DNA of 64,000 nt from an uncultured Ilyobacter sp. (GTDB lineage Bacteria > Fusobacteriota > Fusobacteriia > Fusobacteriales > Fusobacteriaceae): assembly GCF_963668085.1 (NCBI RefSeq), contig NZ_OY764058.1:62001-126000 (forward strand), in the 5' to 3' direction. Positions 46,158 through 55,386 of this stretch are shown piece by piece. The notes below the pieces were generated by a model. It worked only from the letters and a program-made list of their open reading frames with translations. It made no database searches and was not told the origin of the DNA. Position 1 is the stretch's first letter. Each line of letters begins with the position of its first letter. The translations under genes were made by a program, and so were the position numbers.

Positions 46158-47210
46158 TTATTCTTGCTCATATCTTCTAAACCTGACTTCTTTTTTATAG
46201 ATAGGTGAATCGAAGTCTTCAACTATCTCTGTGAGAGGAGTATTTTCCGAAAGGTCAATACTTTTAAAATTTCCTAAAACTGAAACACTTTCATCTTCTT
46301 CTAAAGTGTCTTCTTTATCTAAGAGGTCAGTTTCAGGAGTTGAATTTTTAGGGTCGATATATCCGTTGGGATAGGAATAATAAAGTGTTTCTAGCACTGT
46401 TCCGCTGTTTACTATTTCTAGTTTTTCTATATGTCTTTCCTCATTTTTTCCACTGTAAAAATAATTGTATAAAAATCTTCTTCCATTGTTTTCAACAAAA
46501 TCTAACCTTCCCTTTGGATTGTAGATCTTAACTGTAACCCCTATACCGTTGCCGTTAATAAAACTCTGAGGTCTATAAACTGCTTCTGTGGTGTAGTTTA
46601 CAAAGTTTTTACCTTTTCTTACACTATAGTGTCCTTCCTCGTTTGTGGTATAGCTTATCTCAGACCATCCACCTTTTCTAGTTGGCACCTTCCTGGTAAA
46701 TCTTCTTATTATTGGATATTTCATAAAATAAAGAGTAGGATTCTTTCCTATCCGCCTCACATATTCTTTTTCTAAAATTTCAAAGGGCTTTCCTTTTTCA
46801 TCTAAGAGTGTTTCTTTAGAGAAAAGGAGCTTGTTCTGAGAGTGCCCAGAACGAAAGGCCACAGTAAGACCATGAATCTCCTCTGTTCTCTTGGTGGGTG
46901 TTTCTTTTTTTATTATTTTATAGGAAAAATCCCTTCTCTTGGATTTTTCCCTCATGACAACATTCACATCAGTGGTGTTATCTAAATTGTCCTTATAGGC
47001 ATAGGTCATAGTGATGTCTCCGTCATCTAAAAAAATAATCCTTCCCAAATCGTCATACTTAAAGTTAAAAAAATCTTTTTTTATGATATTCCCCTCTTGA
47101 TCTTTTTCATATGTTATTTTACCGTTAGCGTCTTTTATTATTATCGGTACTGCAGATAGTGCAGGGAAATATGATAGTGTAAAAATTATAAGGTAAATTA
47201 TTTTTTTCAA
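46158..47210 (-). CDS. Secreted protein of unknown function, YD-repeat-like
   Basis: 350 residues starting with TTG at 47210 behind GGAGG. The signal peptide is clear (KKIIYLIIFTLSYFPALSA). The mature part has several degenerate YD-type repeats of the Rhs style, for example YDDLGRIIFLDDGDITMTYAY, YNPKGRLDFVENNGRRFLYNY and KDANGKITYEKDQEGNI, which form beta-strand hairpins in other proteins. It ends with an acidic stretch. No toxin domain is visible. It probably is a periplasmic or surface protein; its role is unknown. Confidence 0.65.
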   Translation of the reverse strand: MKKIIYLIIFTLSYFPALSAVPIIIKDANGKITYEKDQEGNIIKKDFFNFKYDDLGRIIFLDDGDITMTYAYKDNLDNTTDVNVVMREKSKRRDFSYKIIKKETPTKRTEEIHGLTVAFRSGHSQNKLLFSKETLLDEKGKPFEILEKEYVRRIGKNPTLYFMKYPIIRRFTRKVPTRKGGWSEISYTTNEEGHYSVRKGKNFVNYTTEAVYRPQSFINGNGIGVTVKIYNPKGRLDFVENNGRRFLYNYFYSGKNEERHIEKLEIVNSGTVLETLYYSYPNGYIDPKNSTPETDLLDKEDTLEEDESVSVLGNFKSIDLSENTPLTEIVEDFDSPIYKKEVRFRRYEQE

Positions 47211-47345
47211 TTGTATTCCTCCTAAAAATTCGCTAAAAACAAGATGAATAAAGCAGATTCTCTAGATTATACTACAAAATTATCATGAATATCTTTGTTT
47301 GAAAAAAATATTTTTAAATTAAAAATGCTATTTATTTCACTTAAG

Positions 47346-47374
47346 TTGCATCTTTGGATTTTTAAAGTTATATT
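47346..47374 (+). promoter_or_regulatory. Putative promoter of a small RNA
   Basis: TTGCAT at 47346-47351, 17-bp spacer and TATATT at 47369-47374, giving a start near 47381. Confidence 0.45.
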
Positions 47375-47380
47375 AGTAAT

Positions 47381-47527
47381 AGAAATTATTATTTTTTTTA
47401 ATGAAAGATAGGAGTAAAAGACAGGTCTTTTAAGCTGTGGAAAGGGCATTTTTCACGCCTTTTCAGACGACAAATCGTTTTACTCTCTTTGTTCGTAAGG
47501 TACAGAGAGTGGGGCGTATTTTTTTTG
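47381..47527 (+). ncRNA. Candidate structured RNA with terminator, family not recognised
   Basis: About 147 nt between a promoter-like site and a good terminator (ACTCTCTTTGT with ACAGAGAGT, enclosed by ACGCC/GGCGT, then eight Ts at 47519-47526). Upstream pieces can form other helices that exclude the terminator: GTAAAA (47414-47419) with TTTTAC (47478-47483), and AAAGGGC with GCCTTT. This looks like a regulatory leader, or a free small RNA, in the 646-nt gap before the fumarase genes. I match it to no riboswitch class I know. Confidence 0.5.
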
Positions 47528-47856
47528 TGATTTTTTTAGGATTGATTGCAAGAGGCAGAGTTATTATAATTATTAAAGATTAATTTAATTAAATAAAGTG
47601 GCATTAAAGATGTTTTATATGTTAAATTTTAATATATAAAATGAAAATGCTTTTTTAGGTTTTAATGTTTTGTTTTAGAATAATTTGTCTTTGAATATAA
47701 CTTATAAATGATATATTTGTTGAGGATTGTATTTATCAATTTTTAAGAATCACCAATAAAAGTTATAATCTAATTATGTGATACGGGATATAGTGTGTCT
47801 GTTATAATTTAAGGAATACGTGGTAGCATAAAAAATATTAAAAAAGGGTGGTTAAT

Positions 47857-48699
47857 GTGAAAGAACTTGATTTGACAAAAGTAACGGAAGAAGTTGCAAG
47901 ACTCTGTATAGAGGCTAACTACTATATCGGCCAGGATGTAATGGGGAAAATCAAAGAAGCCTTGGAGAAAGAAGAATCTCCTGTGGGAAAAAACATCCTA
48001 GAGCAGATAATTACAAATGATGGTATCGCTGCAGATGACCAGGTTCCAATGTGTCAAGACACAGGACTGGCAGTTATTTTTCTAGAAGTGGGTACAGAAG
48101 TAAAAATAAACGGTGATATCTATGAGGCTATCAACGCTGGTGTAAGAAAAGGATATGAAGAGGGATATCTCAGAAAATCCGCAGTAAGGCACCCTCTTGA
48201 CAGAGTAAATACAAAGGACAATACTCCTGCGATTATTCATACTAAACTTGTACCTGGATCAGATAAGGTGAAAATTATCGTGGCTCCTAAAGGTGGAGGA
48301 AGCGAAAATATGAGTTATGTAAAAATGCTGGCCCCAGCAGCAGGTGTAGAGGGAGTAAAGAATCTAATAATCGAGGCTATCAAAGCCGGTGGAGGAAATC
48401 CATGCCCTCCAATGGTAGTAGGTGTGGGTCTAGGAGGAACTTTTGAAAAAGCTGCTCTTCTAGCCAAAGAGGCACTAATGAGAGACCTCAATGATAAAAG
48501 TCCAGATCCTGTAAATGCAAAATTAGAAGAGGAACTTCTTGAGCTCATAAACAATACTGGAGTAGGGCCACTAGGTCTAGGTGGAAAAGTAACAGCCCTT
48601 ACTGTAAAAGTAAATAGCTATCCATGTCATATAGCGTCACTTCCGGTGGCTGTAAATATAAACTGTCATGCAGCTAGGCATAAAGAAGTAATCCTATAA
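47857..48699 (+). CDS. Class I fumarate hydratase, alpha subunit
   Basis: Iron-sulfur hydro-lyase subunit of 280 residues converting fumarate and malate (the related TtdA acts on tartrate). MCQDTGLAVIF contains a cluster cysteine; GGGSENMSYVKML and GGGNPCPPMVVGVGLGGTFEKAALLAKEALMR are core family segments; NCHAARH is near the C-terminus. I take GTG 47857 as start because AGGGTGG is spaced for it; a GTG at 47848 is inside that site. The beta subunit and malic enzyme follow, so fumarate, malate and pyruvate are linked. Confidence 0.92.
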   Translation: MKELDLTKVTEEVARLCIEANYYIGQDVMGKIKEALEKEESPVGKNILEQIITNDGIAADDQVPMCQDTGLAVIFLEVGTEVKINGDIYEAINAGVRKGYEEGYLRKSAVRHPLDRVNTKDNTPAIIHTKLVPGSDKVKIIVAPKGGGSENMSYVKMLAPAAGVEGVKNLIIEAIKAGGGNPCPPMVVGVGLGGTFEKAALLAKEALMRDLNDKSPDPVNAKLEEELLELINNTGVGPLGLGGKVTALTVKVNSYPCHIASLPVAVNINCHAARHKEVIL

Positions 48700-48727
48700 T
48701 ATATCATTTAAATTTGGAGGGAAAAGA

Positions 48728-49273
48728 ATGATTAAGTTAACAACACCTTTAACGGCAGAAGATACAGAAAAACTAAAATCAGGAGATATAGTACAAATAA
48801 CAGGTACAATATATACTGCAAGAGATGCAGCTCATGCTAGACTTGTAAAGTTAGTAGAAGAAGGGAAAGAATTACCCTTTGATGTAAAAGGGCAGATTAT
48901 ATATTATGTAGGGCCATCTCCTGCTAAGCCAGGAAATCCTATAGGAAGTGCAGGGCCTACAACAAGCTACAGAATGGATCCCTATGCTCCTACTCTTTTG
49001 GACCAGGGCTTAAAAGGAATGATAGGTAAAGGAGGAAGATCTCAAGAGGTAAAAGACGCCTGTGTAAGAAATAAGGGAGTTTACTTTGCTGCCACAGGTG
49101 GAGCTGCTGCTCTTATAGCAAAGTGCATAAAGAAAGCTGAAGTAATAGCCTATGAAGATCTAGGATCAGAAGCAATAAGAAAACTTGAAGTTGAAGATTT
49201 TCCTGTTATCGTTATAAATGATACTTATGGAAATGACCAGTATGAAACAGGACAAGCTGAATATAGAAAATAA
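48728..49273 (+). CDS. Class I fumarate hydratase, beta subunit
   Basis: 181-residue partner subunit. Segments GDIVQITGTIYTARDAAHARLV, GPTTSYRMDPYAPTLLDQGLKGMIGKG and AATGGAAALIAKCIK match FumA/TtdB-like beta subunits. The gene starts 28 nt after the alpha gene with a GGAGG site. The subunits are fused in E. coli FumA but separate here, as in many anaerobes. Confidence 0.92.
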   Translation: MIKLTTPLTAEDTEKLKSGDIVQITGTIYTARDAAHARLVKLVEEGKELPFDVKGQIIYYVGPSPAKPGNPIGSAGPTTSYRMDPYAPTLLDQGLKGMIGKGGRSQEVKDACVRNKGVYFAATGGAAALIAKCIKKAEVIAYEDLGSEAIRKLEVEDFPVIVINDTYGNDQYETGQAEYRK

Positions 49274-49289
49274 TTACTAGGGGGGTTAT

Positions 49290-50471
49290 ATGTCAACAGT
49301 TTATGAAAAGTCATTGAAGCTACATGAAGAAAACAAGGGTAAAATAGAGGTAGTCTCAAAAGTAAAAGTAACTAACAGAGAGGAACTTAGTCTTGCATAT
49401 TCTCCAGGGGTTGCAGAACCTTGCAGAAAGATTCAGGAAAATAAGGAAGATGTTTATAAATATACATCTAAAGGAAATATGGTGGCGGTAATAAGTGACG
49501 GATCTGCAGTACTAGGCCTCGGAAACATAGGGCCTGAAGCTGCTCTCCCTGTAATGGAGGGAAAGGCTATTCTGTTAAAAGAGTTTGCCGGAGTAGATTC
49601 TTTTCCAATCTGCCTCGATACTCAAGACACAGAGGAGATAATAAAAACATGTAAACTTTTGGCACCAAGCTTTGGTGGTATCAACTTAGAGGATATATCA
49701 GCACCTAGATGTGTAGAGATAGAGACTAGGCTAAAAGAGGAACTAGATATACCTGTATTTCATGATGACCAGCACGGAACTGCAATCATAGTTACGGCGG
49801 CGATAATGAATTCTTATAAATTATTGAAGAAAGAATTGAAAGATGCAAATGTAGTGGTATGTGGTGCAGGAGCTGCTGGAAGTTCTATCATAAAAATGAT
49901 AAAAGAACTTAATGTAAATAATATCATCGCAGTGGATAAGGATGGTATCATAGCAAGAGAGGATGAGGCGAGAGAGTACGACTTCCTTTCTAAAGAGCTT
50001 TCGAATATAACAAACAAAGAAAACCTAAAAGGTGGACTAGGAGATGCAGTAAAGGGAGCAGATATATTTATAGGGGTATCGGCCCCAGGGATACTTAAAC
50101 CAGAAATGATAAAAACAATGGGTGCAGATCCAATAATCTTTGCCATGGCAAATCCTACTCCAGAGATAATGCCTGATGAAGCATTAGCAGCAGGAGCCAA
50201 GATAGTTGGAACAGGAAGGTCTGATTTCCATAATCAGGTTAATAATGTTCTTGCATTCCCAGGGCTTTTTAGAGGTGCCCTAGATGCAAAGGCGAAAAAA
50301 ATAACTGAAGAGATGAAAATGGCGGCAGCTATAGCTCTTGCCAACGTAATAGAGGAGTCGGAGTTGAGAGATGACTATATAATTCCTGATCCATTTGATG
50401 AGAGAGTTGTAAAGGTAGTGTCTGAAACTGTGGCTAGAGTTGCAAAGGACATGAAGATCTGTAGGGATTAA
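49290..50471 (+). CDS. Malic enzyme, NAD(P)-dependent
   Basis: Oxidative decarboxylation of malate to pyruvate. 393 residues, the short bacterial form without the C-terminal phosphotransacetylase-like domain. Motifs are [51 protein letters not shown], the Rossmann loop [12 protein letters not shown] and [12 protein letters not shown]. It lies 16 nt after the fumarase beta gene in the same operon. An imperfect hairpin at 50485-50518 ends the unit. Confidence 0.93.
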   Translation: MSTVYEKSLKLHEENKGKIEVVSKVKVTNREELSLAYSPGVAEPCRKIQENKEDVYKYTSKGNMVAVISDGSAVLGLGNIGPEAALPVMEGKAILLKEFAGVDSFPICLDTQDTEEIIKTCKLLAPSFGGINLEDISAPRCVEIETRLKEELDIPVFHDDQHGTAIIVTAAIMNSYKLLKKELKDANVVVCGAGAAGSSIIKMIKELNVNNIIAVDKDGIIAREDEAREYDFLSKELSNITNKENLKGGLGDAVKGADIFIGVSAPGILKPEMIKTMGADPIIFAMANPTPEIMPDEALAAGAKIVGTGRSDFHNQVNNVLAFPGLFRGALDAKAKKITEEMKMAAAIALANVIEESELRDDYIIPDPFDERVVKVVSETVARVAKDMKICRD

Positions 50472-50484
50472 GTGAGTAAGAAAG

Positions 50485-50518
50485 TATAGAGGCTGACTCT
50501 AAAAGGTCAGCCTCTATA
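50485..50518 (+). terminator. Hairpin after malic enzyme gene
   Basis: TATAGAGGCTGAC pairs with GTCAGCCTCTATA; the T run is weak, so termination is probable but not certain. Confidence 0.65.
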
Positions 50519-50558
50519 AATTTAATATTTTTAAAAATTAAGATTATAAATAAAAAAG

Positions 50559-50588
50559 TTGACAACTTTTAATAAGTGATGATATACT
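50559..50588 (+). promoter_or_regulatory. Promoter of tRNA-Thr
   Basis: TTGACA at 50559-50564, 18-bp spacer, TATACT at 50583-50588. Confidence 0.8.
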
Positions 50589-50604
50589 TTTGCTGCAGCC
50601 TTAC

Positions 50605-50680
50605 GCCGCCTTAGCTCAGTAGGTAGAGCAATACCATGGTAAGGTAGAGGTCGCCGGTTCGACTCCGGCAGGTGGCACCA
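50605..50680 (+). tRNA. tRNA-Thr (GGU)
   Basis: 76 nt. Acceptor GCCGCCT/AGGTGGC with one G-T pair, D arm GCTC/GAGC, anticodon loop ATGGTAA with anticodon GGT, T arm GCCGG TTCGACT CCGGC, encoded CCA. The outer pair of the anticodon stem is A-G, a mismatch. Confidence 0.95.
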
Positions 50681-50695
50681 CTAAAAATAACACTT

Positions 50696-50724
50696 AAAGT
50701 AGGACTTCGGTTCTGCTTTTTTTA
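50696..50724 (+). terminator. Terminator of tRNA-Thr
   Basis: A GU-containing stem closed by a C(TTCG)G tetraloop and seven Ts. Confidence 0.75.
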
Positions 50725-50735
50725 ATTGATTATTT

Positions 50736-50765
50736 AAAAAGGGGCTCCAATTGGAACCCCTATAA
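50736..50765 (-). terminator. Terminator of the bcd-etf operon
   Basis: On the minus strand AGGGGTTCCAATTGGAGCCCC forms a stem followed by TTTTTAAA. It is about 60 nt beyond the etfA stop. Confidence 0.8.
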
Positions 50766-50822
50766 ATGAATGGCTATTAATACATTTAATCATAATTTTG
50801 GAAAGATCCCCATCCTCTTTTA

Positions 50823-51833
50823 TTATGATTTTTGAGCTTTCAATGTTTTTATTTCTTCTGTGATCATAGGAACTATTTTTGAAACATCTCCTACAATTCC
50901 TAAATCTGAAATATTAAATATAGGAGCTTCTTTATCCTTATTTATAGCTATTATATACTCTGATTCTTCCATTCCAGCTACGTGTTGTATCGCCCCTGAA
51001 ATTCCCAGTGCAAAATAAATATCAGGTCTTACTGTTTTACCTGTTTGTCCGACCTGTCTGTCGTGGTCTATCCATCCTGAATCTATAATTGCTCTCGATG
51101 CAGAGACAGTTCCCCCTACCTCTTCTGCAAGCCCCTCTAGTTTTTTGAAGTTATCGGCACTTCCGACTCCTCTTCCTCCGGAAATTAATACATTTGCCTC
51201 TGTTATGTCTATTTTCTCTTTTTCTTCTTTTATTATTTCAATTATTTTTACCTTCATTTTTGATTTATCAAATTTAACATCAAATTTTTCAACTTCACCT
51301 GTTCTTGCCTCATCCTTTTGGAATTTTTGCATTACTCCTGGTCTTACAGTTGACATCTGTGGTCTGTGATCAGGGCAGATTATCGTAGCCATTAAGTTTC
51401 CGCCAAAGGCAGGTCTTGTCATGAGAAGTTCTCTCTCTTCTGAAATCTCAAGTTTAGTACAGTCAGCAGTAAGTCCAGTAACAACCCTTGCAGAGACTCT
51501 CGGTCCAAGGTCCCTTCCTATAGTTGTAGCTCCTACTAATACTATTTCAGGTTTTTTATCCTCTATAACTGATGAAAAAGCCTGCGCGTAAGCTTCTGTA
51601 TCATAAAACTTAAGTTCTTCTTCGTCTACAACAACAACTTTGTCCGCTCCATATGAGATCAACTCTTTAGATAAATGTTCCACTTGATATCCAAGTAGAA
51701 TAGCCGTAACTTCTTCGTTTATTTCAGAAGCCAGCTCTTTTGCTTTTCCTAGAAGTTCGAGTCCTACATTCTGGATTTCGCCTTCTCTTTGCTCTGCAAA
51801 TACTAAGATTCCTCTATAATCATCTAAATTCAT
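50823..51833 (-). CDS. etfA: Electron transfer flavoprotein alpha subunit
   Basis: 336 residues. The C-terminal FAD-binding half shows LISGGRGVGSADNF, SRAIIDSGWIDHDRQVGQTGKTVRPDIYFALGISGAIQH and IINKD-like ends. With EtfB it accepts electrons from, or donates them to, butyryl-CoA dehydrogenase. In anaerobes such Bcd/Etf pairs can bifurcate electrons between crotonyl-CoA and ferredoxin; whether this one does cannot be told from the sequence. Last gene of the operon. Confidence 0.95.
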   Translation of the reverse strand: MNLDDYRGILVFAEQREGEIQNVGLELLGKAKELASEINEEVTAILLGYQVEHLSKELISYGADKVVVVDEEELKFYDTEAYAQAFSSVIEDKKPEIVLVGATTIGRDLGPRVSARVVTGLTADCTKLEISEERELLMTRPAFGGNLMATIICPDHRPQMSTVRPGVMQKFQKDEARTGEVEKFDVKFDKSKMKVKIIEIIKEEKEKIDITEANVLISGGRGVGSADNFKKLEGLAEEVGGTVSASRAIIDSGWIDHDRQVGQTGKTVRPDIYFALGISGAIQHVAGMEESEYIIAINKDKEAPIFNISDLGIVGDVSKIVPMITEEIKTLKAQKS

Positions 51834-51866
51834 CTTATTTTTCTCCTTTTTTAGTTTTTATTTAAT

Positions 51867-52649
51867 TTAGATAACAAAGCTCTCTTTAAGTTTCTCTACG
51901 ATCAACTTTGCCGCCTCTTTAGCTTCTAGTTCATAAACCTTTCCAGCTTGTTTTGCTCCCTTTGTAAATGACTTTCTTACCTTTGTAGGAGAACCCTTTA
52001 ATCCAAGTTTTTCAAGGTCTACAGTAATATTTGTGGTATCCCATACTTCCACATCTGTATCATAGGCTTCAACGATACCTTTTACAGACATATATCTAGG
52101 TTTATTGGCCTCAGTCAACACTGTAACAAGGCAAGGCATTTGAACTTGTAAAAGGTAATATCCGTCTTCTACAGCTCTTTTTATTGTTAAGGTCTTGTTT
52201 TCATCACATTCTATATTTTTTACATAAGATACCTGTGGCATCCCTAGGTGTTCAGCTATTTGAGGACCAACCTGGGCAGTATCTCCGTCTATAGCCTGTC
52301 TTCCTGCTATGATCAAATCATAGTCAAGTTCTTTTATTGCAGCGGCAAGGGCATTAGAGGTCGCTAGGGTGTCTGCTCCTGCAAATTTTCTATCTGTAAG
52401 TAATATTGCTCTGTCTGCGCCCATGGCAAGAGTTTCTCTCAAAGCTTCTTGCGCTTGAGGTGGACCCATTGTAATTGCAGTAACATGAGCTCCAAATTTA
52501 TCTTTAAGTTTTAAAGCTTCCTCTAGTCCGGCTTTGTCGTCAGGATTAATAATACTAGGTACTCCGTCTCTTATTAGTGTTCCAGTTACAGGGTCTAATC
52601 TGATCTCTGTAGTATCAGGCACCTGTTTTACACAAACTACTATTTTCAT
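51867..52649 (-). CDS. etfB: Electron transfer flavoprotein beta subunit
   Basis: 260 residues. KIVVCVKQVPDT start, NPDDKAGLEEALKLKD, AGRQAIDGDTAQVGPQIAEHLG and the VEDGYYLLQVQMPCLVTVL segment are all family hallmarks. The ATG at 52649 is 6 nt after GGAG; the ATG directly before it is closer than usual. In the bifurcating class a second FAD or AMP site lies here; the GRQAIDGDT region is compatible with either. Confidence 0.95.
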   Translation of the reverse strand: MKIVVCVKQVPDTTEIRLDPVTGTLIRDGVPSIINPDDKAGLEEALKLKDKFGAHVTAITMGPPQAQEALRETLAMGADRAILLTDRKFAGADTLATSNALAAAIKELDYDLIIAGRQAIDGDTAQVGPQIAEHLGMPQVSYVKNIECDENKTLTIKRAVEDGYYLLQVQMPCLVTVLTEANKPRYMSVKGIVEAYDTDVEVWDTTNITVDLEKLGLKGSPTKVRKSFTKGAKQAGKVYELEAKEAAKLIVEKLKESFVI

Positions 52650-52695
52650 CATTATCTCCTTTTTTAAACATAATTAGAAATTTTAATTGATTATT

Positions 52696-53841
52696 TTATT
52701 TAAGAAGTCCAGCTGAAATTACCATCTTTTGTACTTCAGATGTTCCCTCATATATTTCAGTGATTTTAGCGTCTCTCATCATTCTTTCCACAGGATATTC
52801 TCTGGTATATCCATATCCTCCATGAAGTTGTACAGCCTTTGTTGTCACTTCCATAGCTGTTTCTGCAGCCATCAGCTTAGCCATAGCTGCGTCTTGTGAA
52901 TACGGCTTTTTATTTGATTTTTTACACGCTGCGCTGTACACTAGCATTCTTGCTGCCTCAGTTTTTGTATGCATATCTGCAAGCTGAAATTGTGTATTTT
53001 GGAATGCTGCTATACTTCTTCCAAATTGTTTTCTTTCTTTTACATAGCTGATACTTTCATCTAAAGCTCCCTGGGAAATCCCAAGCGCCTGAGACGCAAT
53101 ACCGATTCTTCCGCCGTCAAGGGTCATCATAGCTATTTTGAATCCTTTTCCTACAGCTCCCAATAGATTTTCTTTAGGAACTCTACAATCTTCCATAATT
53201 AATTCACAAGTTGCAGAACCTTTTATTCCCAATTTTTTCTCTTTTTTACCAACGCTAAATCCTGGAGTGTCTGCTTCTAAAATAAAGGCTGAAATTCCTT
53301 TTAAGCCCTTTGATTTATCTGTCATAGCAAAGATTATATATACATGAGCATATCCTGCGTTTGTTATAAATATTTTAGAACCATTTAGTACCCATTCGTT
53401 TGTTTTTTCATCAAAATGAGCTGTCGTCTGCTGACCTGCTGCATCTGTTCCTGCATTTGGTTCAGTAAGACCAAAGGCTCCTAACCATTCTCCAGTTGTC
53501 ATTTTAGGTAAATATTTTTTCTTTTGAGCATCTGTTCCAAACTCTAAAATTGGTGCCATTCCAAGGGAAGTATGTGCCGACACAATTACACCGGTAGTCG
53601 CACAGGCTTTTGAAAGCTCTTCTACTGCCATTGCGTACATAAGGTTGTCACCTCCGGCACCACCATATTCTTTTGGAACAGGGATCCCCATAAGTCCTAT
53701 ATCATTCATCTTTTTTACAGTTTCAACTGGAAATCTTTCTTCTTCGTCTATATCTGCAGCTATTGGCTTCACTTCGTTTTCAACAAATTCTCTGATCATC
53801 TGTCTAAAAAGCACATGCGTTTTAGGTAACTCGAAATTCAT
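52696..53841 (-). CDS. bcd: Acyl-CoA dehydrogenase, butyryl-CoA dehydrogenase type
   Basis: FAD enzyme that interconverts crotonyl-CoA and butyryl-CoA. 381 residues from the ATG at 53841, which has GAGGAG at the right distance; the GTG at 53850 is too close. Signatures are GLTEPNAGTDAAGQQT, IFITNAGYAHVYI, QLHGGYGYTREYPVERMMRDAKI and YEGTSEVQKM, where the Glu in YEGTSE is the usual catalytic base. Its neighbours, EtfBA and a hydratase, support a role in butyrate formation. Confidence 0.94.
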   Translation of the reverse strand: MNFELPKTHVLFRQMIREFVENEVKPIAADIDEEERFPVETVKKMNDIGLMGIPVPKEYGGAGGDNLMYAMAVEELSKACATTGVIVSAHTSLGMAPILEFGTDAQKKKYLPKMTTGEWLGAFGLTEPNAGTDAAGQQTTAHFDEKTNEWVLNGSKIFITNAGYAHVYIIFAMTDKSKGLKGISAFILEADTPGFSVGKKEKKLGIKGSATCELIMEDCRVPKENLLGAVGKGFKIAMMTLDGGRIGIASQALGISQGALDESISYVKERKQFGRSIAAFQNTQFQLADMHTKTEAARMLVYSAACKKSNKKPYSQDAAMAKLMAAETAMEVTTKAVQLHGGYGYTREYPVERMMRDAKITEIYEGTSEVQKMVISAGLLK

Positions 53842-53885
53842 ATTTTTCACTCCTCATAATCAAGTTGTTTTTTAATTGAAATATA

Positions 53886-54290
53886 TTATTTTTTCATTAT
53901 TCTAGCTGTTCCGTCTATTACTACTTTTCCATCTTGATTAGTACATACAGTTTTTAGTATTATTTGATTTTTTTCATCGATAAGCTCTATAATTTCAACT
54001 TCAGCAGTAATTGTATCTCCCATATATACCGGTGCCTTAAACTTTAATTCCTGTCCCATGTAAATACTTCCTTCTCCAGGAAGTCTTGTCCCAAGCACTG
54101 CTGATATGAGACCGGCAGTTAGCATTCCATGTGCAATTCTTTTTTTAAACATTGTTGTCTTAGCGTATTCCTCATTTAGATGTGCAGGATTTGTATCTAA
54201 GCTCACTCCTGAATAGAGTATTACATCTGTCTCAGTTATAGTTTTAGTTATGCTGCTTTTCATTCCAAGCTTTAATTCTGAATATTTCAT
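53886..54290 (-). CDS. MaoC-like hydratase, PhaJ type ((R)-specific enoyl-CoA hydratase)
   Basis: Small hot-dog-fold enzyme of 134 residues. The catalytic D-x-N-P-x-H pattern is present as DTNPAHL with EEYAKTTMFKKRIAHGML, as in PhaJ. It should interconvert crotonyl-CoA and (R)-3-hydroxybutyryl-CoA. Between an SDR and butyryl-CoA dehydrogenase it fills the dehydration step; no classical Crt (crotonase) is present in the cluster. The stereochemistry is inferred from the family. Confidence 0.88.
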   Translation of the reverse strand: MKYSELKLGMKSSITKTITETDVILYSGVSLDTNPAHLNEEYAKTTMFKKRIAHGMLTAGLISAVLGTRLPGEGSIYMGQELKFKAPVYMGDTITAEVEIIELIDEKNQIILKTVCTNQDGKVVIDGTARIMKK

Positions 54291-54314
54291 AGTTGATCTC
54301 CTTTTAAATATTAT

Positions 54315-55034
54315 TTAAAGTCTCATTCCACCATTGACACTTAACACATGCCCTGTTACATAGCTAGAATCATCACTAGCAAGGAAAAGAGCCGCTTTAG
54401 CAATCTCCTCTGGCTGTCCTAATCTTCCAAGCATAGTAAGTTTAGCAAAATCATCTAAAAGAGGCTGAGGAACAGTTTTTAATATATCCGTCATAACGTA
54501 TCCCGGTGCTATTGCATTGGCTCTTACTGCGGCTCCCTTTCTAGCAAATTCCTTTGCCCATGTTTTAGCAAGTCCTATTACTCCAGCCTTTGTTGCAGAA
54601 TAATTTGCCTGACCTATATTTCCATATTCTCCAACTACAGAGGAGATATTTATAATTGATCCATTTCCTTGTTTCATCATGTATGGTCCTACATGTTTTG
54701 TTAGATTAAAGACACCTTTAAGATTGACATCTATTACAATGTTCCACATATCATCTGTTATTTTATGTGTAAGGGCATCTCTCGTTATTCCGGCATTGTT
54801 TACCAATACGTCAATTTTTCCATATTTTTCAGAAGCATACTTAAATAATTCTTCACACTGAGTAGGATTAGCTACATTTAGCTTATACCCTTCCACGTTT
54901 TCCAATGAATAATCAAGATCAGACATATCAGCGGCTATTACTTTTGCTCCTTCACTTGCAAACAACTTAGCCATCTCAAAACCAATACCTTTTGCCCCAC
55001 CAGTAACTATACAGACTTTGTCTTCTAATCTCAT
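54315..55034 (-). CDS. Acetoacetyl-CoA reductase / FabG-like SDR
   Basis: 239-residue classical SDR. Cofactor loop TGGAKGIGFEMA, NNAGITRD, catalytic Ser in NISSVVGEYGN, YSATK (the family's Tyr and Lys), and the C-terminal VTGHVLSVNGGMRL. FabG and PhaB cannot be told apart by eye. Co-localisation with a PhaJ-type hydratase and a thiolase argues for (R)-3-hydroxybutyryl-CoA dehydrogenase activity rather than fatty acid synthesis. The ATG at 55034 follows GGAG. Confidence 0.9.
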   Translation of the reverse strand: MRLEDKVCIVTGGAKGIGFEMAKLFASEGAKVIAADMSDLDYSLENVEGYKLNVANPTQCEELFKYASEKYGKIDVLVNNAGITRDALTHKITDDMWNIVIDVNLKGVFNLTKHVGPYMMKQGNGSIINISSVVGEYGNIGQANYSATKAGVIGLAKTWAKEFARKGAAVRANAIAPGYVMTDILKTVPQPLLDDFAKLTMLGRLGQPEEIAKAALFLASDDSSYVTGHVLSVNGGMRL

Positions 55035-55386
55035 CGTATCTCTCCTTTTTTATATTGATATTTTATTTTTAAAAACTCATAGTTTTTAAATCGATAATTA
55101 AATATGAAACATTTATTTCGCTTAAATATGTTTATCACTGCAACAAGTGAATTCATTCACAGTGTATTATAAAATTTTTATTTTGTATAGTCTTATAACC
55201 TTTAAAGACTAGATGTTATTTTGTTTGCTAAAGCTTATATTGGGAATTTTATTCACTTAATTTATTTATAAAATTAAAATAATTTATATGATTCTAAAGA
55301 TTTATAACAAGGACTGAAGATATAAAATCTAAGTCCTTGTTATAAGAAGATTTTTTTAATTTTTAAGGCGAATATCACCAAATATA
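55035..55386. other. Intergenic region splitting the C4 cluster, with hairpin and inverted repeat
   Basis: Two features stand out. A 14-bp stem (55302-55315 with 55332-55345) lies after the thiolase gene and may end or stabilise that transcript. An inverted repeat GTGAATTCATTCAC (55147-55160) sits next to an ATTATA (reverse TATAAT) at about 55163, so it may be an operator at a minus-strand promoter for the SDR-maoC-bcd-etf genes. The -35 box is weak. Confidence 0.5.
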
